Virus record (IMG/VR): IMGVR_UViG_3300008448_000713 | Location: 1 to 22,664 of that record | Direction: 5' to 3' (one strand) | Length of the DNA: 22,664 bases | From: a virus | Shown here: positions 1 through 8,223 of the stretch, piece by piece | How the letters are laid out: each line of letters opens with the position of its first letter | Position numbering within the stretch: the first letter of the stretch is position 1 | Translations under genes and position numbers: made by a program | The notes under the pieces: model-generated | What the model was told of the DNA's origin: nothing | The model's database searches: none | What the model saw: only the letters and a program-made list of their open reading frames with translations

Positions 1-3000
1 TAGCGTTTGATGATACGACATTTGGTCTACCTAAACTAAGATTGTTTGACACATAAAAATCACTTATGCTTGTATCTTCTACATAATAATCAGCGTACCT
101 TATACCAGATACGTTTGCTGGGTTCGTGACTGTTCCAGTAGCAGTTAGCAAAGGATTGAGTTTTATTTGCCTTGGCCTATAATAGCAATCACCGTTGTTT
201 GTCTCTAAAATGGAGTCATCGATGTTTTGTATACTCGTTAATCCGTAGCTACCATCTGGTATACTTGGGCCATCGTATAGTATAGAAAGAGCCCCACCAG
301 AAGTTAGAAATGTGTCTTTTACCGTTATTTGTACACTTGACGGTGGTAAGGGCGATAAGGCACTTAAATTGAGTAAGTCGCCAGGGTACAGTTTAACAAC
401 GCCAGACGTAGTAACAGCCCCGCTAATTACTTCGAGTTTTGGGTTTGAAACTACATAGGTCCTATCTCTAAAGGATGATTTATGATAATAAACGCCACCA
501 GTAACAGCAACGTCGCCTTGTATATCCGTCTCCTTGTATATTGCAGATGAATTGCTTTGAATGGGCCTAAATATCTCAAAAACAACATCATTAGACCATT
601 GGGATATGTTGGATATTATACTATCTGCATTGAATCCAGTATAATTTTCATCTTTAAGTATAAGGAACAACCCAGTAGCTCTTTCCTGATAATTAGTAGC
701 GCCAGTTGATAAAGACACTGGTGTATTTGTAGCATCAAAGTATTCATACCCTATGATATCATAGACGAACTGTTTGGGGTACGAAATAATGCCAGACGAT
801 GTCGCATAGCTAATTATTCTCAATTTATCACCTTCTGCGTGCTGATAGTTTACTATAGCGTTTTGGCTCTCCTTGTACGACGTTTCTTTTCCTTCAAGAT
901 GCCTTGCTGAAACGTATATAGACCTATTTTGAGTGGAGCCAGTAGATGTCGAATCTTTACCGACAAATGCCTCCGCTGCTGAATAGGTATAACAAAAAGA
1001 ATAAGTTTGATAAGGGGAGTATACTAACCTCCATTTTTTAGCCCATGATGGTGGGGCTGATTGCAATCTTATGATTGCTTTAGTTGAACCTAAAGCAGCC
1101 GCACCGTAAGACTCCATTCTTTCCCCCTCCGATGGATTGTATATTTCACCAATCTCATTAACAGCAGAGCTCCTATTATAGGAGTCATAATAAACAATTC
1201 CGAATTTGTGATTTTGGCCAGACTTAAATGTTAAAAAATTGTAATCTGTTCCAGCTTTTATGAAGAAAGACTTGTTTAAATTCGTTATTTTGAATCCATT
1301 AAAGATTATATTGTAGGAATTGAGTATCGTTTGTTTTTTCCAAGATTTAGGATTTTCCGAACTTGTAATATCTTTAACCCAACCATAAGTGACAGTAGTC
1401 CCTTGAGTTATTGAGCCTGAAGCAAGTATTTTTGTCGAGTTTATATTAAGACCGCTATTCTTAGGTATTATTCTAAAAGTTATTACGCTACCCGAAACAG
1501 ATACCCCACTAACAGATGCATCCATTGAGCCAGCAAAAAGTATTGATACAAGTGTTCCAGAGGAAGGGCTTGGGAAAAGCAACTCTCCAATAGTAAACCT
1601 GGTAGGATTTATTTTAAATAGATAATCCCCATTTATTTGGTTAATAACCGATGAAGCTAATACTGATTTGCTTGAATAGGCTGGTATAGTGACTTTTTTC
1701 TGGATGTTAGTCGATGTATTGCCTAAACTCAATACTCGCTGACCTCCAGATGCTGAAACCGAAAAGTTACCAATAGTGAATGAACCACTGACTTTAACAA
1801 TATCAACGGTATTCGCAAATAGACTAAAGTTCATTACAGACTCGATGTCAGATGACGATGCCTCTGGCATTTCTGATAAATCAATACTGAACTCAAGATT
1901 GTTGACACCACTAACATTCGCACTAACAATCGTGCCAGAACTGGTCACGAAATTCAACGATGATACACTTATTTTTTTAGTTGAGTCTTGGTTATAGTCG
2001 AGGAATATCTGTGACGATACTGTTGTATTATCATAAAACTCCTTATAGTTTCCGAATGTCAATCTGTTTCCGCTAATTACTTGTGACTTTGCCGACAAAG
2101 GGACCGCATCATACTGCTTGTTTATTTCGTTGTCAGATATGATTTGCCCAATCGTTGAATTAGTGAATACAACCACACCAGTTGTAAGCGAACGGTCGTT
2201 AGCTAGTTCATTGAATATTGAGAAGTTATTAAGGTTCCCCTGCCTATAAAGAATTCTTATTTTTGACACATCCCCCCTTGAGTGGTTATATGTAACATTT
2301 ATAGCGTTCCTAGTTGAATCTGATTCAAAATCTCCGAATCCATCAAGAAAGTCTTCTGTGTCGACTGCTAATTCCGAATAAGGAGAAATAGCAGATACCT
2401 CACCGTCTTCGTAGATATATTGATAAGCAAACTGAAAGTTCTTTTTGGTTATGTTGTTTGATATGATACCAGTAACCGTTGTAACCTCTACAGTTGGTGC
2501 CTCTAATGGTGGTGCCTTAATGGTTGTAATACTCAATAGCTTCTCAGCGTCTGTATAACCAGTAGACCCAGCCTGTTTGTATGGATAACCAAGGGCCCCA
2601 GAGGTGTTCGCCAGTGCTTTGGTGACGTTAATCTTCTTCGGGTCTGTAATGCCATCTGTGAAGTACAGAAGCGTATCCCCGTTCTCTTTAACTAAACAGT
2701 CTGCCTTAACGAACCCTGTGGCTGTGAAGTTTAGGACTGGGTCCCTGTAGACAAGCCTTACGGTGTTCCTTCGGCTTGTGTACTCGTATATGCTATGCTC
2801 GTTGTTTGAATTGTAAACAAAGTAGAATATCTGACCAGTCTGCTTGCTTGATGTAGCTCCAATAACCGTATTCGTGCCACTTGGGAGAGCATCACCAGTT
2901 GCAGCAGTACTTACCACCACATTACCAAGCGTATTCTTGACAACCCCAGCGTTTCCACCCTCGTCATCTGCGGTTTGAATATTCAAAGCGTCAACCATCT

Positions 3001-3070
3001 CCACGGTCTTAACCAGGAGATAGTCGTCGTCTTTGTTTAAGTATCTTGGTATAAGTTTGTCTATGGGCAT
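1..3070 (-). CDS. Very large tail/nozzle-like structural protein, C-terminus cut by window edge
   Basis: An uninterrupted reading frame of 1023 codons starts with ATG at 3070 and is still open at the left edge; I checked every in-frame triplet and found no stop. The first residues read MPIDKLIPRYLNKDDDYLLV, followed by VEMVDALNIQ and an N-terminal region ending in a GN-containing turn. The rest is rich in Ser, Thr, Val, Gly and Asn and looks beta-structured throughout, with no membrane segment or coiled coil. The gene follows the 269-aa connector-like gene by one base (TAG, one base, ATG), so the two are probably translationally coupled. Position after portal, capsid and two connector-like genes, and the huge beta-rich product, suggest the tail nozzle/stabilisation protein of a short-tailed phage (T7 gp12, P22 gp10 or crAss-like muzzle type). 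A large fibre-like tail protein is the alternative. Function is inferred, not recognised by a diagnostic motif. Confidence 0.75.
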   Translation of the reverse strand, partial: MPIDKLIPRYLNKDDDYLLVKTVEMVDALNIQTADDEGGNAGVVKNTLGNVVVSTAATGDALPSGTNTVIGATSSKQTGQIFYFVYNSNNEHSIYEYTSRRNTVRLVYRDPVLNFTATGFVKADCLVKENGDTLLYFTDGITDPKKINVTKALANTSGALGYPYKQAGSTGYTDAEKLLSITTIKAPPLEAPTVEVTTVTGIISNNITKKNFQFAYQYIYEDGEVSAISPYSELAVDTEDFLDGFGDFESDSTRNAINVTYNHSRGDVSKIRILYRQGNLNNFSIFNELANDRSLTTGVVVFTNSTIGQIISDNEINKQYDAVPLSAKSQVISGNRLTFGNYKEFYDNTTVSSQIFLDYNQDSTKKISVSSLNFVTSSGTIVSANVSGVNNLEFSIDLSEMPEASSSDIESVMNFSLFANTVDIVKVSGSFTIGNFSVSASGGQRVLSLGNTSTNIQKKVTIPAYSSKSVLASSVINQINGDYLFKINPTRFTIGELLFPSPSSGTLVSILFAGSMDASVSGVSVSGSVITFRIIPKNSGLNINSTKILASGSITQGTTVTYGWVKDITSSENPKSWKKQTILNSYNIIFNGFKITNLNKSFFIKAGTDYNFLTFKSGQNHKFGIVYYDSYNRSSAVNEIGEIYNPSEGERMESYGAAALGSTKAIIRLQSAPPSWAKKWRLVYSPYQTYSFCYTYSAAEAFVGKDSTSTGSTQNRSIYVSARHLEGKETSYKESQNAIVNYQHAEGDKLRIISYATSSGIISYPKQFVYDIIGYEYFDATNTPVSLSTGATNYQERATGLFLILKDENYTGFNADSIISNISQWSNDVVFEIFRPIQSNSSAIYKETDIQGDVAVTGGVYYHKSSFRDRTYVVSNPKLEVISGAVTTSGVVKLYPGDLLNLSALSPLPPSSVQITVKDTFLTSGGALSILYDGPSIPDGSYGLTSIQNIDDSILETNNGDCYYRPRQIKLNPLLTATGTVTNPANVSGIRYADYYVEDTSISDFYVSNNLSLGRPNVVSSNA

Positions 3071-3071
3071 A

Positions 3072-3881
3072 CTAGTACTTAGGAGATTGCTTGAAGTTCT
3101 TCCTGATAACCTTCAGAGCCTCAGTCATATTGAAAGACTTAAGCCTAGAGTTCGCCAACCTTCTCTCGTTGAAGTACTCCGCCCTAGCACGCTGTTTCTC
3201 CGCCATAGGAACGCTTGATTTACGCTCGATTATCCTGTAATAGATAAATGCCCTAACAGCTGCCTCTGCGTACAGATGCACGGATGGGTTGACCGAGCGA
3301 GCCTCGTCAGCGATATATTCCACAACGACCTCGCTAAAACTTGTGCTTCCGTTCAGCTCAATCCTATTCTGGTCGTAGTTCATTCGGTACTCCCCAGAAT
3401 ACTGGCCTCCACCAAGCCCGTAAAGAGCCCCGTAGGAGTCATTATCCCAGAAGTTACGGAACAGATAGGATTCATAACCGAAAGGGTTGGAGTAAGCGTT
3501 TGGTGTCCCGTAGGCATCCACACGCTCGTAGAGCCCATCATTGCCCTCAATCGGATTGCCAGCTGCATCCAGCTTGTATGCTTGGGACATATTGATGTTC
3601 TTATTCTCCCCGAACACATAGACCAATCCATCGCTTCCAACGATGCCAATCTTAACCAAATCAACAAAATCGTCTGGCAAGTCAACCGTGCTTAAGGATT
3701 GATTAACAGGAAGCTTGAGGCTCCTGACGACCTTTGACATATCGAACCCAATCTCACGGATTCCCCTCAGTGCGTAATTGCGAACAAGAGTGTCCGTTAC
3801 ATCAGCGCAATAGTCGTCTCCAGCCATGCTCAAAACGAAGTCGTTGACTATCTGGTCAACCGTGATAAGATTTCTTGCCAT
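3072..3881 (-). CDS. Head-tail connector/adaptor-like structural protein, 269 aa
   Basis: This soluble mixed alpha/beta protein has an N-terminal segment of helices containing YALRGIREIGFDMSKVVRSL, then a beta stretch with LPDDFVDLVKIGI, a Tyr/Gly/Asn-rich middle (about residues 120-175), and a C-terminal helical, Arg/Lys-rich tail. A helical start followed by an 'LPxDFVxLxKxGxxG' strand pattern is familiar from adaptor or tail-tubular-A type proteins of short-tailed phages. The family assignment rests on that pattern and on the gene's place directly before the giant tail protein and after the 245-aa gene. Its ATG overlaps the stop of the 245-aa gene as TAATG, indicating coupled translation. 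A ring/connector protein between portal and tail is the best guess. Confidence 0.6.
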   Translation of the reverse strand: MARNLITVDQIVNDFVLSMAGDDYCADVTDTLVRNYALRGIREIGFDMSKVVRSLKLPVNQSLSTVDLPDDFVDLVKIGIVGSDGLVYVFGENKNINMSQAYKLDAAGNPIEGNDGLYERVDAYGTPNAYSNPFGYESYLFRNFWDNDSYGALYGLGGGQYSGEYRMNYDQNRIELNGSTSFSEVVVEYIADEARSVNPSVHLYAEAAVRAFIYYRIIERKSSVPMAEKQRARAEYFNERRLANSRLKSFNMTEALKVIRKNFKQSPKY

Positions 3882-4618
3882 TATTGATTAGCTTGGGTTT
3901 GACCAGCAGCGTAAGCGTATACATCGGAGTCCCTGAGGTTTACACCAACCATTTTAGCTATCTCTAAAACGAGCTCTGGCACATAGTGGTCAGGCAGCTC
4001 AAAGTCGTAGGATGTAGAAGGGTTGTAAGTTTCCGTAGAGCCCAAGTAACCAAAGGTTGGAGGATTCGTAGACCGTGCTCCAGTGGTTGTTAAAACGCTC
4101 TCAGGCTGCTTGTAGTACCTCAGCTTAATCTTCTTGATGCTTGTGGGGTATACCTCCAGAACGTTGCTCACAAGGGCAACAGGCCTCGATTCCGTGGGAA
4201 CAGATAGCGTACTACGAAGGATATACTCAATCTTCGCCTCATCGTAAATGAGGTCGATGGGAATGCTAGTTGTTTGGCCTAGGATAAAGGTCCCGAAAGT
4301 CTTAGCTGATATGATGCGACCTAAATCCGATGGCTTGAGGAATGTCTGGTCAGAGGCCGAGGTCTGAGAAATAGTGACCTCCTTGTAGAATCTAGCCAAA
4401 TCCTCCCTTATCTGCTTGACAGGAGCCACCTCACGCTCACCAGCAAGCTGCCTTGAGCGAACGGAAGAGGTTAGGGTCATCTTCTCGAACAATCTGTTGT
4501 ATACGTTCAGCTGAGCAACCCCAGCAAAGGAGTTGAACACAGCAGGGGTGATAAAGCCCCTCTGGTCCTTGTTTGCAAGGTTTTTCAGTGCATTGTATAC
4601 GGTATAGACGCTTGCCAT
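3881..4618 (-). CDS. Connector/ring-like structural protein, 245 aa
   Basis: First gene of the last minus-strand block; its ATG lies 19 bases downstream of a good TATATTTG promoter element. The N-terminal half is helical (VYTVYNALKNLANKD, then FNSFAGVAQLNVYNRLFEKM). The second half is beta-rich with short strands such as IKKIKLRYYKQP, followed by a helix with the pattern LPDHYVPELVLEIAKMVGVN close to the C-terminus. That final pattern (LP-x-H-x-x-x-LVxEIAKxxG) recurs in connector-type virion proteins of Bacteroidetes phages as I remember them, but I cannot confirm it by search. It overlaps the 269-aa gene by one base (TAATG). Together the two genes look like a pair of ring or adaptor proteins that join the portal to the tail. 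Start choice is supported by the promoter spacing. Confidence 0.55.
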   Translation of the reverse strand: MASVYTVYNALKNLANKDQRGFITPAVFNSFAGVAQLNVYNRLFEKMTLTSSVRSRQLAGEREVAPVKQIREDLARFYKEVTISQTSASDQTFLKPSDLGRIISAKTFGTFILGQTTSIPIDLIYDEAKIEYILRSTLSVPTESRPVALVSNVLEVYPTSIKKIKLRYYKQPESVLTTTGARSTNPPTFGYLGSTETYNPSTSYDFELPDHYVPELVLEIAKMVGVNLRDSDVYAYAAGQTQANQ

Positions 4619-4637
4619 GCTTTTTCGGCTTTAGATG

Positions 4638-4668
4638 CAAATATACCAACAAAAAAGGGGTTCTCAAA
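4638..4668 (-). promoter_or_regulatory. Bacteroidetes-type promoter for the connector/tail block
   Basis: On the minus strand a TTTG element (4665-4668) is followed after exactly 19 bases by TATATTTG (4638-4645). This matches the known Bacteroidetes vegetative promoter consensus TTTG-N19-21-TAnnTTTG. The -7 box ends 19 bases before the ATG at 4618. The -33 element sits in the loop of the preceding terminator hairpin. The nine-base core GTATATTTG is identical to those upstream of the portal gene and of the 125-aa gene. Confidence 0.7.
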
Positions 4669-4679
4669 CGGAACCCCTT
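4651..4679 (-). terminator. Rho-independent terminator after the 277-aa gene
   Basis: Read on the minus strand, a nine-base perfect stem AAGGGGTTC / GAACCCCTT (4671-4679 with 4655-4663) encloses a seven-base loop and runs into a T tract (six T, 4656-4651). It lies about 20 bases after the stop codon of the 277-aa gene, the expected place for transcription termination. The loop and T tract overlap the next promoter. Confidence 0.8.
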
Positions 4680-4698
4680 ATCTGTCAGCTAGTTAAGC

Positions 4699-5532
4699 TT
4701 ACTGAAACTTTTCGAGCCTTTTCAGGATTTCCTGATGGACAATGGTGCCCTTCTCGCTCAAGCAGAACTTCGTCATCATGTCAATGCCGTCTTGCCCCAT
4801 GGGGGTGGCAATAATCAATCTGTTGGAGTCGGCCCAGAATGTACCGTCTTGGTTCATGCGAAGCACCCCGCAATCAACGGCCATCTTGATGGAGGCACGC
4901 ATCTTGACAATCGGATTGTCAAACATCTCAATGAAAGCCTTTGGGTTAGCTTTTGCCTCCAAAAGCAGCTCTCTGCGAATCTCTTGGTTCCGCTGCTCTG
5001 TGCTAATGCCCAAGTACATGATAACGGGCAACAGCTCGTCAATGGATTTATCACGAACCAGTGTGATAGCGTCATGCACTAAGAACTCGTCTTGGAGCAA
5101 GGTATCCGTTTTCCTCTCGGTGTTAATCTCGTAGAAGATACGACCTCCATTCTTTGTGTTCCCAGGATGCACATCAAGATAATCTTGAAGGTTTGGCTGG
5201 TTTGCTGGGACACCAAGCATCTTATCGGTAAAGACGATATGAGAACGTCGTCCATTAGGCGATTGTTCATCGACATAAATCGATGGCTCATTGGGGCAGT
5301 AGCGGATAGAGCGAACGGTATCCTTTTCTTTATCGTAGACAGTAATATCGGATTGGCTTAATTTAAACCAAATTCCTCCGCCTTCTACGAGTTGATAGAT
5401 TTTTTGTTTTCGTCCAGTCTGCTGGACAGGTTCACGCCTCTTGGGTCGGAACACGGGGACTGAAGCAATCTTTGCTTCGTCTGGAGATAGAATCTCGTCT
5501 ACCTCTCTTTGTACTTGTGGTCTTTGTGCCAT
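4699..5532 (-). CDS. Conserved head-associated protein following the capsid gene, 277 aa
   Basis: Not recognised as an enzyme. The N-terminal 45 residues are charged and probably flexible. The core contains the stretch YLDVHPGNTKNGGRIFYEI (about residues 118-136), a 'YLxxHPxNxxNGGxxFYE' signature that I associate with proteins encoded just after the major capsid gene in several phages. This is followed by a long helical region (about 140-215) and a C-terminal part with NQDGTFWADSNRLIIATPMG. It is the first gene after the capsid gene across an 86-base gap that holds a very stable hairpin, and it is followed by a strong terminator. A head auxiliary, decoration or head-completion role fits the position; the function itself is inference. 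There is no SD sequence; the ATG is preceded by TTCTATTCAAT. Confidence 0.5.
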   Translation of the reverse strand: MAQRPQVQREVDEILSPDEAKIASVPVFRPKRREPVQQTGRKQKIYQLVEGGGIWFKLSQSDITVYDKEKDTVRSIRYCPNEPSIYVDEQSPNGRRSHIVFTDKMLGVPANQPNLQDYLDVHPGNTKNGGRIFYEINTERKTDTLLQDEFLVHDAITLVRDKSIDELLPVIMYLGISTEQRNQEIRRELLLEAKANPKAFIEMFDNPIVKMRASIKMAVDCGVLRMNQDGTFWADSNRLIIATPMGQDGIDMMTKFCLSEKGTIVHQEILKRLEKFQ

Positions 5533-5574
5533 ATTGAATAGAATTTAGGGGTTAAGAAGTCTTTTGCTGATTCA

Positions 5575-5594
5575 GGGGGCCCCGAAGGGCCCCC
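5575..5594 (-). other. UUCG-capped GC-only hairpin between capsid and 277-aa genes
   Basis: On the minus strand the sequence forms an eight-pair stem GGGGGCCC / GGGCCCCC closed by a TTCG tetraloop, an exceptionally stable fold in RNA. It is flanked by a second possible pairing, GCTGA with TCAGC, across small internal loops. No T tract follows (the next bases are TGAATCAGCAAAAG), so it is not a standard terminator. It lies just after the major capsid stop codon and could act as a partial terminator, an mRNA-stabilising end for the capsid message, or a processing signal. Confidence 0.7.
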
Positions 5595-5618
5595 GTCTTC
5601 AGCGAGTAATCACGTTAA

Positions 5619-7025
5619 TTAAGAACGCTTAATCAAAACGTGACGGTTTGCAGCACGAGTTACCAGAGCAATCTCTGACAAATAGTTGAACTGCAGTACG
5701 TCCAAGGTTGAGTTGGTGGCACCCATGAAGGAACCAGTCAGCCAGTGGTTCATCTCACGAGAGATGCCGTTGGTCGACTTGTAGTTAATCTCCAGAGGGA
5801 ACTCACGGTTTCCAGTCTTGGGGTCTACAACAGTAGCCATTGGAATCATGGCACCAGCGAATCCGATACCAGAAGCGGTCGTGGCAACTGAAGTACCGAG
5901 CAATGTTGGCTCGTTCAACAGTTTCCAGTCATGCTTGTGGAAGGTATAACCGCCACGTCCGAATGATTTGAATCCAAGTTCGATAGCCATGTTCGGGCTG
6001 TTGTTGAATGCACCGAATTGAGTGGCGACACCAGCGGTTAAGCTAGAACCAACACCCTTGGCTACGAGGTCGTCGAATGCAAGGTCTTGCAGACGGTCAA
6101 CGTAGACAGCGTACTCAGGGCCAGCACCGTTACGGTCAAGGACGGTCAAGATAACATCGAGGTCAGTCAAGTTGTCCAAGTATCCGTTGGTTACAATGCC
6201 TCGGTCTTCGAGAGCTGAGAAGTAACCTTCAGAACCGCTGATGGTTCCAGAGCCAAATGCGCCAGTTGCAGCAGTGGTGTTCTTCTGACCGAGCAACATC
6301 ATCATCTCACGCTTGTCCATGAAGCGCTGACGGGTATCAGCCTCACCCTTGATGAACCAACGATAATCTCCACCTCCTACGTCCACCCAGCCGATGTTTG
6401 TGGCCTGAGAACCAGTTACTTTGAAGATTTCTTTGATAATCATGTAAGGGTTGGTGCGCTTAACAAGGTTTGACTCCAAGTATTGGCTTGGCTGGTCGGT
6501 ACCCTGTCCGTACAAGTTACCGATGATAGGCAAGTTGTAAGGGGTTCCGCTAGTTGCAGATACCAAGGCGGTGCTTGTCAAGCTCTGGAATGTGTAGCTG
6601 TTAGTCCCAGTTGCGACAACGATAGCACGCTGAGTGCCATTGATATTATCCCAAAGGACAACATCATTAAGGCGAAGTACAGATGTGCCAGAGGTTGTTG
6701 CTGGGGTTACATTGACCACCAACACTCCAGACGCAGCGGAGCCAGAGGTAGCAGTGAAGCTAGCCTGAGGGTGGAGACGCTGCTCTTCCCACCACTGAAC
6801 TTCGTCAGCAGTACCAGCAGTTTTAACAGCACCTACCAGCTGAAGAAAGCCAGTGATACCTTGGTTACCGAAAGTCTTAACAAGCTGAGTGCGATTATCA
6901 GGCTTGTTGATTTCGTTGAGATATTGACCCAGAGAGATATACTTGTCTGGGGTTGCGAGCCTAAGTGCATTAGGCGCTGAGGTTAGTGTGCCTTGAGAGG
7001 CAACTGTTCCTGATGCGTTTGCCAT
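5619..7025 (-). CDS. Major capsid protein
   Basis: The 468-aa product has the size and composition of a phage major capsid subunit and forms the icosahedral shell. The N-terminal arm (1-70) is followed by the motif VQWWEEQRLHP (76-86), then a Ser/Thr/Gly/Val-rich beta segment at about 88-165 that looks like an inserted domain. After this comes a helical stretch with KGEADTRQRFMDKREMMMLLG (226-246), resembling the long spine helix of HK97-fold subunits, and a C-terminal half with EYAVYVDRLQDLAFDDLV, a GFKSFGRGGYTFHKHDW stretch and IALVTRAANRHVLIKRS. It lies immediately after an acidic scaffold-like gene (26-base gap) and within the portal-terminase block, the standard place for the capsid gene. 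No SD is present; an A-rich leader precedes ATG. The assignment rests on context, size and these patterns, without a homology search. Confidence 0.82.
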   Translation of the reverse strand: MANASGTVASQGTLTSAPNALRLATPDKYISLGQYLNEINKPDNRTQLVKTFGNQGITGFLQLVGAVKTAGTADEVQWWEEQRLHPQASFTATSGSAASGVLVVNVTPATTSGTSVLRLNDVVLWDNINGTQRAIVVATGTNSYTFQSLTSTALVSATSGTPYNLPIIGNLYGQGTDQPSQYLESNLVKRTNPYMIIKEIFKVTGSQATNIGWVDVGGGDYRWFIKGEADTRQRFMDKREMMMLLGQKNTTAATGAFGSGTISGSEGYFSALEDRGIVTNGYLDNLTDLDVILTVLDRNGAGPEYAVYVDRLQDLAFDDLVAKGVGSSLTAGVATQFGAFNNSPNMAIELGFKSFGRGGYTFHKHDWKLLNEPTLLGTSVATTASGIGFAGAMIPMATVVDPKTGNREFPLEINYKSTNGISREMNHWLTGSFMGATNSTLDVLQFNYLSEIALVTRAANRHVLIKRS

Positions 7026-7051
7026 TTTGTTTTGGGTTTAAAAAGTTTGGT

Positions 7052-8191
7052 TTAGAGTTTGAATCTTACCATGGAGTCGTTCTGACCCATGATGTTTTCG
7101 ATTTGCTCTAATAGACTATTCCGTTGGCCTCCAGGTCCGACATTGGGTTGGGACGAATCGATGTTCGCCACGTTCTGGACTATCTTACGCTGTCCGTCTG
7201 ACAAGCCCTGACTGTAAACAGCTTTGACAATTTCGTCGATGTTGTCTACAACCGTTCTATGCATACTGAACAGCTCGTGGTTCCATTGCCCGTTCTGCCC
7301 GACATATTGGTCGAAGAATGAGTCTAATTGAGCGTTTTTTGACTTAAGGTTATTCTTGTAAGAATCGTTGAGCCCGAAAGTGAATGTTTTCCCAGCGGAA
7401 ATTTCAAAGTCTATTCCTTCGAGTGCGTCGACCTCAGAAGACATCTCTTGAAGCCAGTTGTCGTCTACGATAGATTCCACTTCGTTACTTGTAGCATTCC
7501 CCGTTTCAGTTCTTGCTAGGTAGTTACTCCGTAGGCCGTCTATCTCTCGACGAGCTTTATTTGCATCTATCTTGAGCTGAAGCTGACCCAATTTCTGTTC
7601 CTTTTCATCAAGGTAATCATCTCCGATTTTATACTTGGACTCAATGAGGTCATTGATTTCCTGCGTGGAGAGCTCAGGGTACTCCGTCGAGATTTGCATC
7701 CTTACCGCTGATAAATCGTCCATTTCGGTTGGATTTAGCATTTGGTATCGGAACCAATCCTCTGGGGAGCGACCTGTATCCTTGACGAACTGAAGAATTG
7801 GCAAAAGCCGCTCGTCGATATCTACATTATTGCTCTGCTGCGATAGAATGTCCTCAAGCCCGCTACCGTACCTTTCTTGAAGAAAAGAATCGATAAAGCT
7901 TAGTGTCTCCTCCTCGGTTGGCTCGTCATCTTGATTGTCAAACGAACCTTGGTTGTAATACACATTGGAATCATCCCCTTCGGGTTGAGAACCACCTGTG
8001 TCTTGCGAACCGCCCTGGTCTTGAGACTGACCGCTATCGTCAGCTCCTGATGTCAAAGAACTATCGTCAGTGTTTGAATCGGTACTGACATCCGATGTGA
8101 TTTCTTGACTCTCTGGGGTTGGTGGTGTATCGAAAATCTCGATTCCCAAATCCTTCGCTAGATTGTCAAGCGGGTTAAAATTTGTTTCCAT
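7052..8191 (-). CDS. Scaffold-like acidic head-assembly protein, 379 aa
   Basis: I start the gene at the ATG at 8191; a TTG nine codons upstream would overlap a likely promoter element. Residues about 25-90 are low-complexity and strongly acidic (Asp, Ser, Gln, Gly), followed by EEETLSFIDSFLQERYG and a long helical region with DDYLDEKEQKLGQLQLKIDA (about 185-205) and EIDGLRSNY. The C-terminus is polar, ending NDSMVRFKL. Acidic, helical, disordered proteins encoded directly before the capsid gene are usually internal scaffolds that guide shell assembly and then leave or are degraded. No protease signature is visible here or in neighbouring genes. The neighbours are a lysine-rich virion protein upstream and the capsid gene downstream, and its promoter may also drive the capsid gene. 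Confidence 0.65.
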   Translation of the reverse strand: METNFNPLDNLAKDLGIEIFDTPPTPESQEITSDVSTDSNTDDSSLTSGADDSGQSQDQGGSQDTGGSQPEGDDSNVYYNQGSFDNQDDEPTEEETLSFIDSFLQERYGSGLEDILSQQSNNVDIDERLLPILQFVKDTGRSPEDWFRYQMLNPTEMDDLSAVRMQISTEYPELSTQEINDLIESKYKIGDDYLDEKEQKLGQLQLKIDANKARREIDGLRSNYLARTETGNATSNEVESIVDDNWLQEMSSEVDALEGIDFEISAGKTFTFGLNDSYKNNLKSKNAQLDSFFDQYVGQNGQWNHELFSMHRTVVDNIDEIVKAVYSQGLSDGQRKIVQNVANIDSSQPNVGPGGQRNSLLEQIENIMGQNDSMVRFKL

Positions 8192-8215
8192 AAGTAATTG
8201 AATTACAGTTGTTTG

Positions 8216-8223
8216 CAAAAGTA
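8216..8223 (-). promoter_or_regulatory. Possible -7 promoter element for scaffold and capsid genes
   Basis: The minus-strand octamer TACTTTTG matches TAnnTTTG and lies 24 bases before the ATG at 8191, inside the 67-base gap after the lysine-rich virion gene. No TTTG is found at the usual 19-21 base spacing, so this is weaker than the other promoters. An extra promoter in front of the scaffold-capsid pair would make sense because capsid protein is needed in large excess. Confidence 0.35.

Noticed and set aside
3276-3695. Plus-strand frame of 139 codons inside the 269-aa connector gene
   Set aside because: Antisense shadow of a minus-strand gene with better composition, coupled neighbours and conserved layout; no promoter or coding logic on the plus strand.
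4735-5134. Two overlapping plus-strand frames opposite the 277-aa gene
   Set aside because: Shadow frames; they overlap each other and the strong minus-strand gene.
5575-5594. GC hairpin as a standard rho-independent terminator
   Set aside because: No T tract follows on the minus strand or on the plus strand, so it is listed only as a stable hairpin.
8192-8218. Longer scaffold gene starting at TTG 8218
   Set aside because: The nine extra residues begin with a hydrophobic stretch unlike the rest, and the TTG lies within a likely promoter -7 box; the ATG at 8191 is preferred.
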